A stretch of DNA of 64,000 nucleotides from Starkeya sp. ORNL1 (GTDB lineage: Bacteria; Pseudomonadota; Alphaproteobacteria; Rhizobiales; Xanthobacteraceae): NCBI RefSeq assembly GCF_012971745.1, contig NZ_CP048834.1:5093001-5157000 (forward strand), in the 5' to 3' direction. Below are positions 1 to 9,048 of the stretch, piece after piece. Position numbers and translations under genes: made by a program. Position 1 is the first letter of the stretch, and every line of letters begins with the position of its first letter. Below the pieces are notes generated by a model, which saw only the letters and a list, made by a program, of their open reading frames with translations, was not told the DNA's origin and did not search any database.

Positions 1-1
1 A

Positions 2-2977
2 CGTGCCGGCTGGAGCCTGGCCGGCACGGCGCGCGCCACCCGCGAGAGCATCGAGGCGCAGGACCTCACCTTGAGCCTCGGCGGAGGCGATCGTCCGGTC
101 GAACTCACCGGGACCGGCAAGCTTGCGGCCATTCCGGGGGCGCCGGCGCAGGCACACGCGCCGATGCGGCTCGATCTCGCGCTCGGTGCGCGGCAGATCG
201 ACCTCAACACCATGACCGTCGGCGCAGCGCCGCTCGCCGCGCTCGCCGATATCGCGCAGGCGCTGGCCCCGCTGGCGGAATTGACCACCGCCGGCAATCT
301 CACCCTCTCCAGCGACACCGTGCTGATCGGCGGCGCGCCGGTGCGCGAACTGAAGGCCGATCTCGGCTGGTCGGGCAATGGCTGGCAGGTAAAGACGTTC
401 GCCGCCAAGCTGCCCGGCCGTGCCGCGGTGCAGGTAACCGGCCGGGTGCCGCGCGGCGCTGCCGACAGCCTGTTCGCCGGCGATCTCGCCATCGATGCCG
501 AGGATTTGCCGACGCTCGCCGGCTGGGCCTCGCCCAATGCCGCGACGCTGCTCGCCGGCCTGCCGCCCGGCGCGGCGAGCCTGAAGGGCACCATCGCCGC
601 CGGCCCGGCGCGGGTCCGGCTGGACAATCTGGCGCTCGGGCTCGGGACGCTGCGGCTGACCGGAACCGCGGGCTACGCTTATCCGGACGCCGGCGGACGC
701 GGCAAGCTGGATGCGACCCTGAAGGGCGACGGCGTCGATCTCGATGCATTGCTGCCACCGGCGCGGCGGCTGCTGGCAAGCGGGCGCGATGCAGTGGACG
801 TCGCGCTCGCCTTTGACGGCACCAATGTCCGGCTTTCCGGCCTGCCGGCGGCGAAGCTTGGCCTGACGCTTGCGGCGAGCAATGGCGGGCTGTCCATCGA
901 CCGGCTCGGTATCGGCAATCTCAGTGGGCTCGACGTTACCGGCAAGGGCCGGCTCGCGAGCGCGGACCAGCTCGATGGCGGCTTCGAGGCGCGCCTCACT
1001 GGCGCCAAGGCCGACGGGCTTGCGGTGCTGGCGCAGACCTTCGGGCCGGCCGGGCTCGATGCGCTGGCATTGAGGCTCTCCCCGGTGCTGGCGCCGGTCG
1101 ACCTCACTCTCAAGCTCGCCGCCGCCAACGGGCGCTCCGACATCACCGCCAGCGGGCGGCTCGGCGGGCTGAGCGGCACCGCCGCCTTCGGCCTTGGTGG
1201 CGGGGAGCAAAGCGGCAAGCTGACGCTCGACATCGCCGACGGCGCCGACCTGCTCGGCCGCTTCGGGGTGCCCGGCTTGCGCCCGAAGCTCGGCCCGGCG
1301 CGCCTCGACGCCACCCTCGCACCGAAGCTCGATGCGCAACTGCTGCTCGCCGGGGCGAACCTCACCGCACGCGGCGACCTCACGAAGGACACGGGCGGCG
1401 ACTGGCGTCCCACGCTGCAGGTCTCGCTCGCCACCGCCGATCTCGCCAAGCTGTTCCCGGTCGTCGCCGCGGCGGCCGACGGTGTCGGCGCGGTGCCGGT
1501 GAACCTCGCCGGCACGCTCACCCGTCCCGAGGCGACGTGGCGGATCGACGGGCTCGTCGGCACGTTGTCCGGCGGCAAGATCGAAGGCTCGCTCGGCTAC
1601 GGGCCCGACCGGCCGGAGCCGGTGGACGCCGATATCAGGCTCGATCGCTGGTCCCTCGGCCGCGCGCTGGCGCTGGTCGCCGGCCGCGCCGGTGGCAATG
1701 GCGCCTGGCCGGATGGACGGTTCGGGCCGCAGCCGTTGCCGGACCTCGCCGCCACGGTGTCACTCACTGTGGGCCGGCTTGACATGCCGGTCGGCCTGCC
1801 GCTGGCCGATGCCCGGCTCAGGGCACGGCTGGCACCCGGCAGCGCCGCCATCGAGGACCTGTCGGGCCGCTTCGCCGGCGGCATGCTGTCCGGAACCTTG
1901 AAGCTGGCGCGCCGCGGCGAGGTGCTGGCGGCAGACGGCCATCTCGCACTCACCGGCGCCGATCTCACCACCCTGCTTACCATGGTGAGCGCCAAGCCGG
2001 CGCTGGACGGCAAGGTCACGATCGGGCTCGACCTTGCTGGCTCGGGCCGATCGCCGGCGCTGCTGGCGCAATCTCTGGCCGGGCAGGGCAGCCTTGCCAT
2101 CGACGATTTCGAGCTGAACGGCGCCGATCCGCGCAGCCTGCAATATGTGATGCTGGCCACTGAGCGCGGCGCGCCGCCGGACGGCCGCAAGCTGGCGCAG
2201 CTGGTCGCCGACGCACTGTCGCGCGGGCCGCTCGACCTGCCGAGGGTCGATGCTTCGCTCAGCGTGCTGAACGGCGTGGCGAAGACCGGCACCGCGCGCG
2301 TCGCCCTCGGCACCCAGCGCTTCGCGCTCGACGGCAGCCTCGATCTGGCACGGCTTGCCATCGATGCCTCGGTGGAGATGGAAGACGCCGCCGATCCGCG
2401 TGCCACCGCGCCGCCATCGGTGACGGTGCAATGGCGCGGGCCGATCGCCAATCCGGACCGGCGGCTCGATGCCGCGGCGCTCGGCGCGGCGATCAACATG
2501 CGGGCGCTGGAGCGTGAGACCAAGCGGCTGGAAGCGGAATATGGCCGCTCCCCGGTGATGGATGCCGGCCGTTCGACCGACGCACCGGACGGCTCGTCCG
2601 CGGCGCCGCCCGCGCCAGCTGCGCCGACTGCCGCGGTTCCGGCACCGATGGCACCTGTTGTGGCGCCGCCGGCTGCCGCTCCTCCTGCGGCTCCCCCTCA
2701 GTTGCCAGCGGTAGCGCCAATGCCGACACCCGCGCCCGGCGCGCCTCCGCCAGCCGTCGCCGCCGAGCCGACGCCCGTGAGGCCGGCCGCATCACCGCCC
2801 CCCGCTGCGGCACCGCCGAAACCGCGGCGCGCTCGCGTTGTGCAGCCGCCGGCGACGCGGGAGCCGGTCGACCAGCCGGATTTCGGCTTGCCGGACCTGA
2901 TGCTGCCGCCCTTGCCGCCGCCGATCACCATCGGCCCGGACCGCCCGCTGCGGCCGCCGGCGACAGTGCCGCAATAG
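2..2977 (+). CDS. AsmA-like family protein, C-terminal part (5' end outside window)
   Basis: The reading frame is already open at the left edge, so the true start is upstream; 991 residues are visible. Most of it is a run of beta-rich Gly/Ala/Leu repeats with recurring L-x-LTG and LDGxL patterns, as in the AsmA and AsmA_2 regions of large AsmA-like proteins. From about visible residue 860 it becomes a roughly 130-residue Pro/Ala-rich tail, probably disordered, ending PPATVPQ. AsmA-like proteins are normally anchored in the inner membrane by an N-terminal helix, reach into the periplasm, and are linked to lipid transport and outer-membrane homeostasis. The anchor would lie outside the window. 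It faces serB, with a palindromic repeat between the two. The family is fairly sure; the substrate is unknown. Confidence 0.8.
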   Translation, partial: RAGWSLAGTARATRESIEAQDLTLSLGGGDRPVELTGTGKLAAIPGAPAQAHAPMRLDLALGARQIDLNTMTVGAAPLAALADIAQALAPLAELTTAGNLTLSSDTVLIGGAPVRELKADLGWSGNGWQVKTFAAKLPGRAAVQVTGRVPRGAADSLFAGDLAIDAEDLPTLAGWASPNAATLLAGLPPGAASLKGTIAAGPARVRLDNLALGLGTLRLTGTAGYAYPDAGGRGKLDATLKGDGVDLDALLPPARRLLASGRDAVDVALAFDGTNVRLSGLPAAKLGLTLAASNGGLSIDRLGIGNLSGLDVTGKGRLASADQLDGGFEARLTGAKADGLAVLAQTFGPAGLDALALRLSPVLAPVDLTLKLAAANGRSDITASGRLGGLSGTAAFGLGGGEQSGKLTLDIADGADLLGRFGVPGLRPKLGPARLDATLAPKLDAQLLLAGANLTARGDLTKDTGGDWRPTLQVSLATADLAKLFPVVAAAADGVGAVPVNLAGTLTRPEATWRIDGLVGTLSGGKIEGSLGYGPDRPEPVDADIRLDRWSLGRALALVAGRAGGNGAWPDGRFGPQPLPDLAATVSLTVGRLDMPVGLPLADARLRARLAPGSAAIEDLSGRFAGGMLSGTLKLARRGEVLAADGHLALTGADLTTLLTMVSAKPALDGKVTIGLDLAGSGRSPALLAQSLAGQGSLAIDDFELNGADPRSLQYVMLATERGAPPDGRKLAQLVADALSRGPLDLPRVDASLSVLNGVAKTGTARVALGTQRFALDGSLDLARLAIDASVEMEDAADPRATAPPSVTVQWRGPIANPDRRLDAAALGAAINMRALERETKRLEAEYGRSPVMDAGRSTDAPDGSSAAPPAPAAPTAAVPAPMAPVVAPPAAAPPAAPPQLPAVAPMPTPAPGAPPPAVAAEPTPVRPAASPPPAAAPPKPRRARVVQPPATREPVDQPDFGLPDLMLPPLPPPITIGPDRPLRPPATVPQ

Positions 2978-3008
2978 GTCTCTTGACCGGCTGATAATTC
3001 CCAATCGT

Positions 3009-3098
3009 CCCTCATCCCCGGGCTTGACCCGGGGATCCAGCCCACCCGCACGTACCCGGCTGAAGTCTGGGTGGCCGGGTCAAGCCCGGCCATGAGGG
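3009..3098. repeat. Palindromic intergenic repeat, family C
   Basis: Two facing units, the first CATCCCCGGGCTTGACCCGG and the second GGCCGGGTCAAGCCCGGCC, are separated by a short variable stretch. Each unit is itself a palindrome and the pair forms a larger inverted repeat (CCCTCAT...ATGAGGG). It fills the gap between the convergent AsmA-like gene and serB. Related copies occur at 6279, 11230, 36143 and 39058. Confidence 0.75.
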
Positions 3099-3147
3099 CG
3101 TTAATAATGGGCACTGTTCGCGGCAGGGCTGAGTTACGAGAAGCCGC

Positions 3148-4032
3148 TCAGGCGACGAATTCTTCGCGTGCGTAACCCTGCAGATAGAGCAGGGCGGTGA
3201 GGTCGCCGTGGTCGATACGCACATGGGCACTGGCGGCGACTTGGGGCTTGGCGTGATAGGCGACGCCGAGGCCGGCCTCGCCGAGCATGGCGAGGTCATT
3301 GGCGCCGTCGCCGACCGCCAGCGTCTCCGACGCGGCAAGGCCGAGTTCGGTCCGTAGTTCGATCAGCGTCGCCAGCTTGGCCTCGCGGCCGAGGATCGGC
3401 TCGGCGACCGTGCCGGCAAAGCGGCCGCTGTCGACCAGCAGCAGGTTGGAACGGTGGGCGTCGAAGCCGATGGCGGCCGAGACCGGGCCGGTGAACAGCG
3501 TGAAGCCGCCCGAGACCAGCATCGTATAGACGCCGTGTGCCTTCATGGTGCGCACCAGCGCCGCGCCGCCGGGAGTGGGGCGGATGCGCTTGGCGATCAC
3601 CTCGTCCACCACCGAAAGCGGCAGGCCCCTGAGCAGCGCGACGCGCTCGCGCAGCGCCGGCTCGAAGGCGATCTCGCCGCGCATGGCGCGCTCGGTGATG
3701 GCGGCGACATGCGGCTTCATGCCGGCATAGTCGGCCAGCTCGTCGATGCATTCCTGGCCGATCATGGTGGAATCCATATCGGCGAGGAACAGCCTCTTGC
3801 GCCGCCCCTCCGCGGGCAGGATGGCGACATCGAGCGGTGCCGGCGCCAAAGCGGCGCGCAGCGCGTCGATATCGGCACCGGCTACGCACGGGATCTCGGC
3901 GGCGACACCCTTGTCGAGGATGCGCGGCTCGCCGGCGTCGGCAAGCGCAGCGCGGGCCGCGGCAAGGACCGCGGCGGACAGTGCCCGGGCGCCGGGCTCG
4001 GAGATCAGGACGGCGACGTGCGAGTGCTGCAT
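3148..4032 (-). CDS. serB: Phosphoserine phosphatase
   Basis: Removes phosphate from O-phosphoserine, the last step of serine synthesis, in the cytoplasm. The 294-residue product has the HAD-family nucleophile motif DMDST at residues 85-89, a downstream VSGGF segment (motif II Ser) and GDGANDLAML (motif IV metal-binding Asp). The first 75 residues or so form the small ACT-like N-terminal region usual in proteobacterial SerB. The length is normal for the family. It is divergent from miaA with about 70 bp between starts, so the two may share a regulatory region. serB next to miaA is a common alphaproteobacterial arrangement. Confidence 0.96.
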   Translation of the reverse strand: MQHSHVAVLISEPGARALSAAVLAAARAALADAGEPRILDKGVAAEIPCVAGADIDALRAALAPAPLDVAILPAEGRRKRLFLADMDSTMIGQECIDELADYAGMKPHVAAITERAMRGEIAFEPALRERVALLRGLPLSVVDEVIAKRIRPTPGGAALVRTMKAHGVYTMLVSGGFTLFTGPVSAAIGFDAHRSNLLLVDSGRFAGTVAEPILGREAKLATLIELRTELGLAASETLAVGDGANDLAMLGEAGLGVAYHAKPQVAASAHVRIDHGDLTALLYLQGYAREEFVA

Positions 4033-4101
4033 GGCATCAGGGGTTGCCGGCGACTACGGGCCGGGCAAGAAGGGAACTGGAAATAGATACGGAGACAGGA
4101 T

Positions 4102-5010
4102 TTGGCCCCGCGGGTGGTGCTTATTGCAGGGCCGACGGCGAGCGGCAAGTCGGCCCTGGCGCTCGGCCTTGCCGAGCGTGCCAGGGGCGCCGTCATCAAT
4201 GCCGACTCCATGCAGGTCTATCGCGACCTGCGGGTGCTCACCGCGCGGCCGACCGTGGAGGAGGAAGCGCGCGCGCCACATCGCCTTTACGGCCATGTCG
4301 ACGGCGCCGAGGAGTATTCTGCCGCGCGCTGGGTCGAGGATGCGAAGGCGGCCATCGCTGAAGCCGAGGCCGCGGGCCAATTACCGATCCTGATCGGCGG
4401 CACCGGGCTCTATTTCAAGGCGCTGACCGAGGGGCTCTCCGCCATTCCTTCGATCCCGGAAGAGATCCGGTCACGGGTGCGGGGGCGCGGCGAGACCGCG
4501 CCGCAGCTGCACGCCCGGCTCGTCGCGCTCGATCCGGAGACGGCGGCGCGGCTGCGCTCATCCGATACGCAGCGGCTGATGCGGGCGCTGGAGGTGTTTG
4601 AGGCCACCGGCCGCCCGCTCGCCCGCTGGCAGGCGCAGGCCGCCGGGCCGGCAGTGATCGATGCGGCGAATGCGCTGAAGATCTTCCTCGACGTCGAGCG
4701 CGACGCCTCACGCGAGCGCATCGCCCGGCGCTTCCACGCGATGCTGGGGCAGGGCGCGCTGGAGGAGGTGCGGGCGCTGCTGGCACGCGAGTTACCGGCG
4801 GACCGACCGGTGCTGAAGGCGCATGGCGTGCCATGGCTGGCGCGCTATCTCGCCGGGGGGATCACGCTGGAAGACGCGGCGGCCGGCGGGGTCCAAGACA
4901 CCAGGCGCTATGCCAAGCGGCAGGACACCTGGTTCCGCCACCAGTTCGAGGGCTGGTTGCACCTCACGCCCGAAGAGGCTGCACGGGTGTTCAGGGAGAC
5001 GTTTCCTTAG
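4102..5010 (+). CDS. miaA: tRNA dimethylallyltransferase
   Basis: Transfers a dimethylallyl group to A37 of tRNAs that read UNN codons; the product is later methylthiolated by MiaB. The 302-residue protein has a P-loop GPTASGKSA at residues 10-18 and the family segments [11 protein letters not shown] and [10 protein letters not shown]. The C-terminal part contains the [13 protein letters not shown] segment, which contacts tRNA. The start is TTG at 4102, with GGAGACAGGA just upstream as ribosome-binding site; the P-loop lies so close to the N-terminus that no later start is possible. It is divergent from serB. Confidence 0.96.
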   Translation: MAPRVVLIAGPTASGKSALALGLAERARGAVINADSMQVYRDLRVLTARPTVEEEARAPHRLYGHVDGAEEYSAARWVEDAKAAIAEAEAAGQLPILIGGTGLYFKALTEGLSAIPSIPEEIRSRVRGRGETAPQLHARLVALDPETAARLRSSDTQRLMRALEVFEATGRPLARWQAQAAGPAVIDAANALKIFLDVERDASRERIARRFHAMLGQGALEEVRALLARELPADRPVLKAHGVPWLARYLAGGITLEDAAAGGVQDTRRYAKRQDTWFRHQFEGWLHLTPEEAARVFRETFP

Positions 5011-5026
5011 AGCTCTGCGCTCAATT

Positions 5027-5050
5027 CCCCCTCCCCGACGGGGAGAGGGA
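5027..5050. terminator. Short GC hairpin between miaA and the msrQ-like gene
   Basis: A small inverted repeat (CCCTCCCC, loop, GGGGAGAGGG) sits in the 68-bp gap between two convergent genes. There is no T-run on either side, so it is at best a weak or Rho-assisted terminator. It may instead be a remnant of the GAGGG-type repeat also seen near 52024. Confidence 0.3.
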
Positions 5051-5078
5051 GAGAGCCCGGTATCAGCGCCGGGTGCCC

Positions 5079-6077
5079 TCAGGCCCGCGCCGGGCGCCGC
5101 GCCGGCAGCGGGCGCACTTGCAGCGCGAGGCGGCTTGCCAGCGCGATGGCGAGGCCGAGGCCGGCGATCCACCAGGCCGGGCGAATCGAATAATCGAAGG
5201 CGAGGTTGGCCTCCAGCACCAGCTTCGGATCGACGCCGGTGGCGGCGAGATACCAGCCGGCCTCGAGCAGCGCGGTGAGCACGCCGGAGGCCAGCGCCAG
5301 CACGACGAGCGCGAGGCTGTCGGTGCCGCGATTGAAGCGCTGGGCGATGCGCCAGCCCATCAGCCAGACGAACATGCCGGCCATCAGGGTCGGCTCGGTG
5401 ACGTCAAGCTTCTGCTGCATGAAGAAGTGCAGGATGCCGAGCGCGGTGATCGGATAGGCCAGCATGTGCAGCTGGTTCCAGCGCTCCGAGCCGAGGCGCT
5501 GCACCGCGCCGTCCCACGAGGTGGAGCCGAGCGCGACAAGACCCACCAACGCGATGAAGCCGATGGTGAGATAGATGCGCAGCACGATCTCGCGCGCCAC
5601 CATGGCGAGGTCGCCATTGAGGTCGATGATGTAGAGGCCGAAATGGATGAGCACATAGCTCATCGCCGCGACGCCGAGGGTGCGGCGCGCCGAGAGCAGC
5701 TTCGGCCAGTTGAACAGCCGGCGCGCGGGCGTCACCGCCAGCGTGATCAGCAGCAGGCGGATGGTCCATTCGCCGATATAGCGGATGACCTCGACGATGG
5801 GGCGGGCACCCAGTGCCGGACCATCGCCCAATCCTCCGCCGCCTAGTCCTCCGCCGCCAAGGCCGCCACCGCCTAAACCAGGACCGCCCAAACCGGGGCC
5901 ACCCAGGCCCGGGGCGCCGAGACCAGGTCCTCCGAGGCTTGGCGGGCCGGAGAATGCACCGGCGAATTCGCCGCCGAGCGCGCGCCACAGCAGCCAGCCG
6001 AGCGGCAGCAGCACGCCGATGAAAGCGATGATCTTCTCAGGGCTGAGCTTGCCGTTGCGTTCGCGAAGAAAGGGCAT
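5079..6077 (-). CDS. msrQ: MsrQ-like heme-binding membrane protein with Gly-rich insert
   Basis: Belongs to the ferric-reductase-like transmembrane family. MsrQ hands electrons from the respiratory chain to the periplasmic methionine sulfoxide reductase MsrP. After a first membrane helix (residues 16-34) there is a low-complexity stretch of GLGGP and GLGGG repeats (residues 44-86). Then follow about five helices with the expected heme-ligand histidines in YVLIHFGLYI, NQLHMLAYP and LGILHFF. The 332 residues exceed the roughly 200-220 usual for MsrQ, because of the insert and an extended C-terminus. No msrP gene lies beside it in this window, so the partner is unproven. It could be another member of the same heme-membrane family. 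Confidence 0.8.
   Translation of the reverse strand: MPFLRERNGKLSPEKIIAFIGVLLPLGWLLWRALGGEFAGAFSGPPSLGGPGLGAPGLGGPGLGGPGLGGGGLGGGGLGGGGLGDGPALGARPIVEVIRYIGEWTIRLLLITLAVTPARRLFNWPKLLSARRTLGVAAMSYVLIHFGLYIIDLNGDLAMVAREIVLRIYLTIGFIALVGLVALGSTSWDGAVQRLGSERWNQLHMLAYPITALGILHFFMQQKLDVTEPTLMAGMFVWLMGWRIAQRFNRGTDSLALVVLALASGVLTALLEAGWYLAATGVDPKLVLEANLAFDYSIRPAWWIAGLGLAIALASRLALQVRPLPARRPARA
5820..5948 (-). repeat. 15-bp tandem repeats encoding GLGGP/GLGGG
   Basis: Inside the msrQ-like gene, about eight imperfect 15-bp units encode a glycine-leucine-proline string at residues 44-86. Such in-frame tandem repeats can change copy number by slippage without breaking the frame. Confidence 0.75.
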
Positions 6078-6278
6078 GGGAACAGGATGCCGTGCTGGAG
6101 TGGGGACGTGAATACCCCAGATACGACGGCGGTGCGGACGCGGTTACGGCAGCGCGTGCACGATGACGTGAGCGGGGCACCCACCCTCTGCTTCAGCATC
6201 CTTCTACGCCCGGCTATGCCGGGCACCTCAGAGCCTGACTCAAAATTCGACTTATCCGTTGAAGGAGCCACCTTTCCA

Positions 6279-6368
6279 CCCTCATCCTCGGACTTGATCC
6301 GGGGATCCAGACTTCAACCGGGTGCATGCGGAGGGGCTGGATCCCCGGATCAAGTCCGGGGATGAGGG
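6279..6368. repeat. Palindromic intergenic repeat, family C, with 32-bp arms
   Basis: The arms at 6279-6310 and 6337-6368 are inverted copies that differ at one position (CATCCTCGG against CATCCCCGG), with 26 bp between them. The transcript could fold into a very long hairpin. It occupies most of the 398-bp gap between purK and the msrQ-like gene (6078-6475). The rest of the gap holds only a family B unit; I see no gene there. Confidence 0.85.
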
Positions 6369-6420
6369 CCGATTGGAGTTTTCGGTCAGGCTCTCAGGAT
6401 GACGTCGTTTTTATAAGCAC

Positions 6421-6463
6421 GTCATTCTGAGGTGCGAGCGTAGCGAGCCTCGAAGGATGCTCA
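6421..6463. repeat. Palindromic intergenic repeat, family B, single unit
   Basis: One unit of the GTCATTCTGAGGTGCGAGCG...CTCGAAGGATGCTC type, with a self-pairing core GAGGTGCGAGCG / CGAGCCTC. It lies just downstream of the purK stop codon and could end purK transcription. Longer copies are at 25432, 32591, 36192 and 41392. Confidence 0.7.
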
Positions 6464-6475
6464 CGCAGAGCGCGC

Positions 6476-7552
6476 TCAGCCCCAGAACACCCGCGTCACA
6501 TGCCCCATCTTGCGACCGGGGCGGGCTTCGGCCTTGCCGTACAGGTGCAGGTGCGCGCCGGGCTCCTCCAGCACCTTGTGCCAGTGGTCGGCCTCGCTGC
6601 CGATCAGATTGGTCATCTCGACCCGTACGCCACGTCGCGCCGGCGAACCGAGCGGCCAGCCGGCGATGGCGCGAACATGTTGCTCAAACTGGCTGGTCTC
6701 GGCGCCGTCCAGCGTCCAATGGCCGGAATTATGGACCCGTGGGGCGATCTCGTTGACGACGATGCGCTGATCCACGCCCTCGCCGACCACGAAGAGCTCC
6801 ACCGCGAACACCCCGACATAGCCGAGCGCATCGCCGATGCGGCGGGCGATGGCATGGGCGCTGGCTTCGGCTGAGGGCGTCACGTTCGCCGGCACCGTCG
6901 AGCGGTGCAGGATGTGGTGGCGGTGCTCGTTCTCCGTCACCTCATAGGCCGCGAACGCACCGTCGGCACGCCGCGCCGCCACCACCGAGACCTCGCGCAC
7001 GAACGGCACGAAGCCTTCCAGGACCGCCGGGTGCCGGCCGATGGCGTCGAAGGCGGTGTCGGCCTCGTCGGCCTCGCGCAGCATCACCTGGCCCTTGCCG
7101 TCATAGCCGAAGCGGCGGGTCTTCAGCACCGAGGGGCGGCCGATATGGGCAAGCGCATGCTCCAGCTCGGCGGCATCGTTCACTGCGGCGAACGGCGCCA
7201 CCTCGATGCCGAGCCCGGCAATGAAGCTCTTCTCCACCAGCCGGTCCTGGGTGATGCCGAGCGCGCGGGCGCCGGGATGCACCGGGGCCTTCTCGCTGAG
7301 GAATTCGGCGGTGGCGACCGGCACGTTCTCGAACTCGTAGGTCGCGACATCGACGGCGCGGGCAAAGCGCTCCAGCGCCGCCTCGTCATCATAGGCGGCC
7401 TCAGTGTAGGCGGCCGCGACTTCGAAGGCGGGGCTGCCTGCCTCGGGGGCGAAGATGTGCGCCTTGAGGCCGAGCGGGGCGGCGGCAAGTGCGATCATGC
7501 GGGCGAGCTGGCCGCCGCCGAGAATGCCGATGGTGGAGCCGGGTTTCAGCAT
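6476..7552 (-). CDS. purK: 5-(carboxyamino)imidazole ribonucleotide synthase
   Basis: Uses ATP and bicarbonate to carboxylate AIR to N5-CAIR in purine synthesis, the substrate of PurE. The 358-residue ATP-grasp protein has the N-terminal nucleotide-fold motif GILGGGQLARM (residues 9-19), the ATP-grasp segment KTRRFGYDGKGQ and the metal/substrate region EIAPRVHNSGHWT. Its ATG overlaps the purE stop by one base (TGATG), so translation is probably coupled and the two form one operon read leftwards. The length is normal. Confidence 0.97.
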   Translation of the reverse strand: MLKPGSTIGILGGGQLARMIALAAAPLGLKAHIFAPEAGSPAFEVAAAYTEAAYDDEAALERFARAVDVATYEFENVPVATAEFLSEKAPVHPGARALGITQDRLVEKSFIAGLGIEVAPFAAVNDAAELEHALAHIGRPSVLKTRRFGYDGKGQVMLREADEADTAFDAIGRHPAVLEGFVPFVREVSVVAARRADGAFAAYEVTENEHRHHILHRSTVPANVTPSAEASAHAIARRIGDALGYVGVFAVELFVVGEGVDQRIVVNEIAPRVHNSGHWTLDGAETSQFEQHVRAIAGWPLGSPARRGVRVEMTNLIGSEADHWHKVLEEPGAHLHLYGKAEARPGRKMGHVTRVFWG

Positions 7553-8052
7553 CAGACCGGGTGCTCGTTCACGGCGGCGGTGCGCGCCGCGCGCCAGGCG
7601 TCGAGGCGTGCGGCGAGCGCATCGTCGGAGAGCGCCAGCACGGCGGCGGCCAGCAAGGCGGCGTTGGTCGCCCCCGCCTTGCCGATGGCCAGCGTGCCGA
7701 CGGGAATGCCGGCGGGCATCTGCACGATGGAATAGAGGCTGTCCTGGCCGGAGAGCGCCTTGCTCTCCACCGGCACGCCGAGCACCGGGAGCGAGGTGAG
7801 CGAGGCCACCATGCCCGGCAGATGCGCCGCGCCGCCGGCACCGGCGACGATCACCTTGTAGCCGGCAGCCCGCGCGCCCTTGGCGAATTCGAACATGCGC
7901 TCCGGGGTGCGGTGGGCGGAGACGATCAGCGTGCGGTGCGCGACGCCGAGCGCGTCCAGCGTCTCGGCGGCGTGGCGCATGGTTTCCCAGTCGGACTGGC
8001 TTCCCATGATGATGGCGACCGGCGGCGCCGTCGCGGTCGTCGACGCGGTCAT
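7552..8052 (-). CDS. purE: N5-carboxyaminoimidazole ribonucleotide mutase
   Basis: Converts N5-CAIR to CAIR in purine synthesis and works directly after PurK. The 166-residue protein has the class I PurE signature GSQSDWETM (residues 18-26), the SAHRTPERM motif, the [10 protein letters not shown] loop and VPVESKAL. It is first in a two-gene operon with purK, overlapping it by one base. It is divergent from the response regulator at 8207, with about 150 bp of shared upstream DNA. Confidence 0.97.
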   Translation of the reverse strand: MTASTTATAPPVAIIMGSQSDWETMRHAAETLDALGVAHRTLIVSAHRTPERMFEFAKGARAAGYKVIVAGAGGAAHLPGMVASLTSLPVLGVPVESKALSGQDSLYSIVQMPAGIPVGTLAIGKAGATNAALLAAAVLALSDDALAARLDAWRAARTAAVNEHPV

Positions 8053-8206
8053 TTCGCGTGCTTTCCCCGAAAAAGAAGGCGCGGATTATAGGAATCGCCG
8101 CCCCTGCGGCAAGCGGGAAAACGGCGTTGCCGCGGTTTTGCCAAGGTTAATGACGCGTTTACGTTTGCGTCCCACATTGGCACGCAATCACACCGCCGGA
8201 TGCTGC

Positions 8207-8878
8207 ATGATCGCCCGTGTCCTCGTTGTCGACGACGATCCGGTGCAACGCCGCCTCATCGAGGCGATGCTGCGCCGGCTCGGCCATGAGCCGCTTACCG
8301 CGGACGGTGGCGAGGCGGCGGTGCGCCGGTTGTCCGACGTCCACGCCGCGCCAGTCGATTGCGTCGTGCTCGACCTGACCATGCCGGGTCTCGACGGCAT
8401 GAGCGTGCTCGCCCGGCTGCGCGCGCTCGGCATCGAGACGCCGGTCATCGTGCAGGCCGTCCATGGCAGTGTCGATGCGGCGGTTGCCGCGGTGCGGGCC
8501 GGGGCGTGCGACTTCGTGGTGCAGCCGGTTGCGATCGAGCGCCTCCAGGTGTCGCTCGCCAATGCGCTGGCGCAGGCGGCACTGAAGCGCGAGGTGCGGC
8601 GCATGCGGCACAATGGTGCCGCGGCGCCGGCCAAGACGATCGAGACCGCCCCGGCGATCGAGGCCGCCCCCGACATAGTGCCGGCGGATTCGCCGATGCT
8701 GGCTATGCTCGACATGGACGGGCGGATGCGACCGCTCGACGAGCTGGAGGCCGAGATCATCCGATTCGCCATCGCCCACCATGACGGGCGGATGAGCGAA
8801 GCGGCGCGGCGGCTGAAGATCGGCCGCTCGACGCTCTATCGAAAGCTCGCCGAGCTTGGGCTCGACGAGGCGACCTAG
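8207..8878 (+). CDS. Response regulator with receiver and Fis-type HTH, no AAA+ domain
   Basis: The 223-residue protein has an N-terminal receiver (residues 1-120) and a C-terminal Fis-like helix-turn-helix (about 175-223, SEAARRLKIGRSTLYRKL). The NtrC-type ATPase that would normally sit between them is absent; a Pro/Ala-rich linker takes its place. The acidic pocket (VVDDDP) and phospho-acceptor Asp (VLDLTMPGLDG) are kept. The usual Thr/Ser (here VQAVHGS) and the usual Lys before Pro (here VVQP) are replaced. ATG at 8207 is chosen because VLVVDDD must be near the start; the frame is open further upstream but those residues overlap purE. It precedes an L,D-transpeptidase gene, so a link to cell-wall control is possible but unproven. 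Confidence 0.85.
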   Translation: MIARVLVVDDDPVQRRLIEAMLRRLGHEPLTADGGEAAVRRLSDVHAAPVDCVVLDLTMPGLDGMSVLARLRALGIETPVIVQAVHGSVDAAVAAVRAGACDFVVQPVAIERLQVSLANALAQAALKREVRRMRHNGAAAPAKTIETAPAIEAAPDIVPADSPMLAMLDMDGRMRPLDELEAEIIRFAIAHHDGRMSEAARRLKIGRSTLYRKLAELGLDEAT

Positions 8879-9048
8879 GCAAGAAATGGTGCCGGATCGC
8901 AAGCGGCGTGTGGCACCGGAGTGACGTATGTGGGTTTTTGAACGCTGTGCCGGCTTCGTGAGTTGTACGGAGAGGGACATTGTTCAGAAAGGGTTCAGGG
9001 CGCGCAGCCGATGAAAGCATCGCGACGGACGATGGAACGGAGAAAGTC

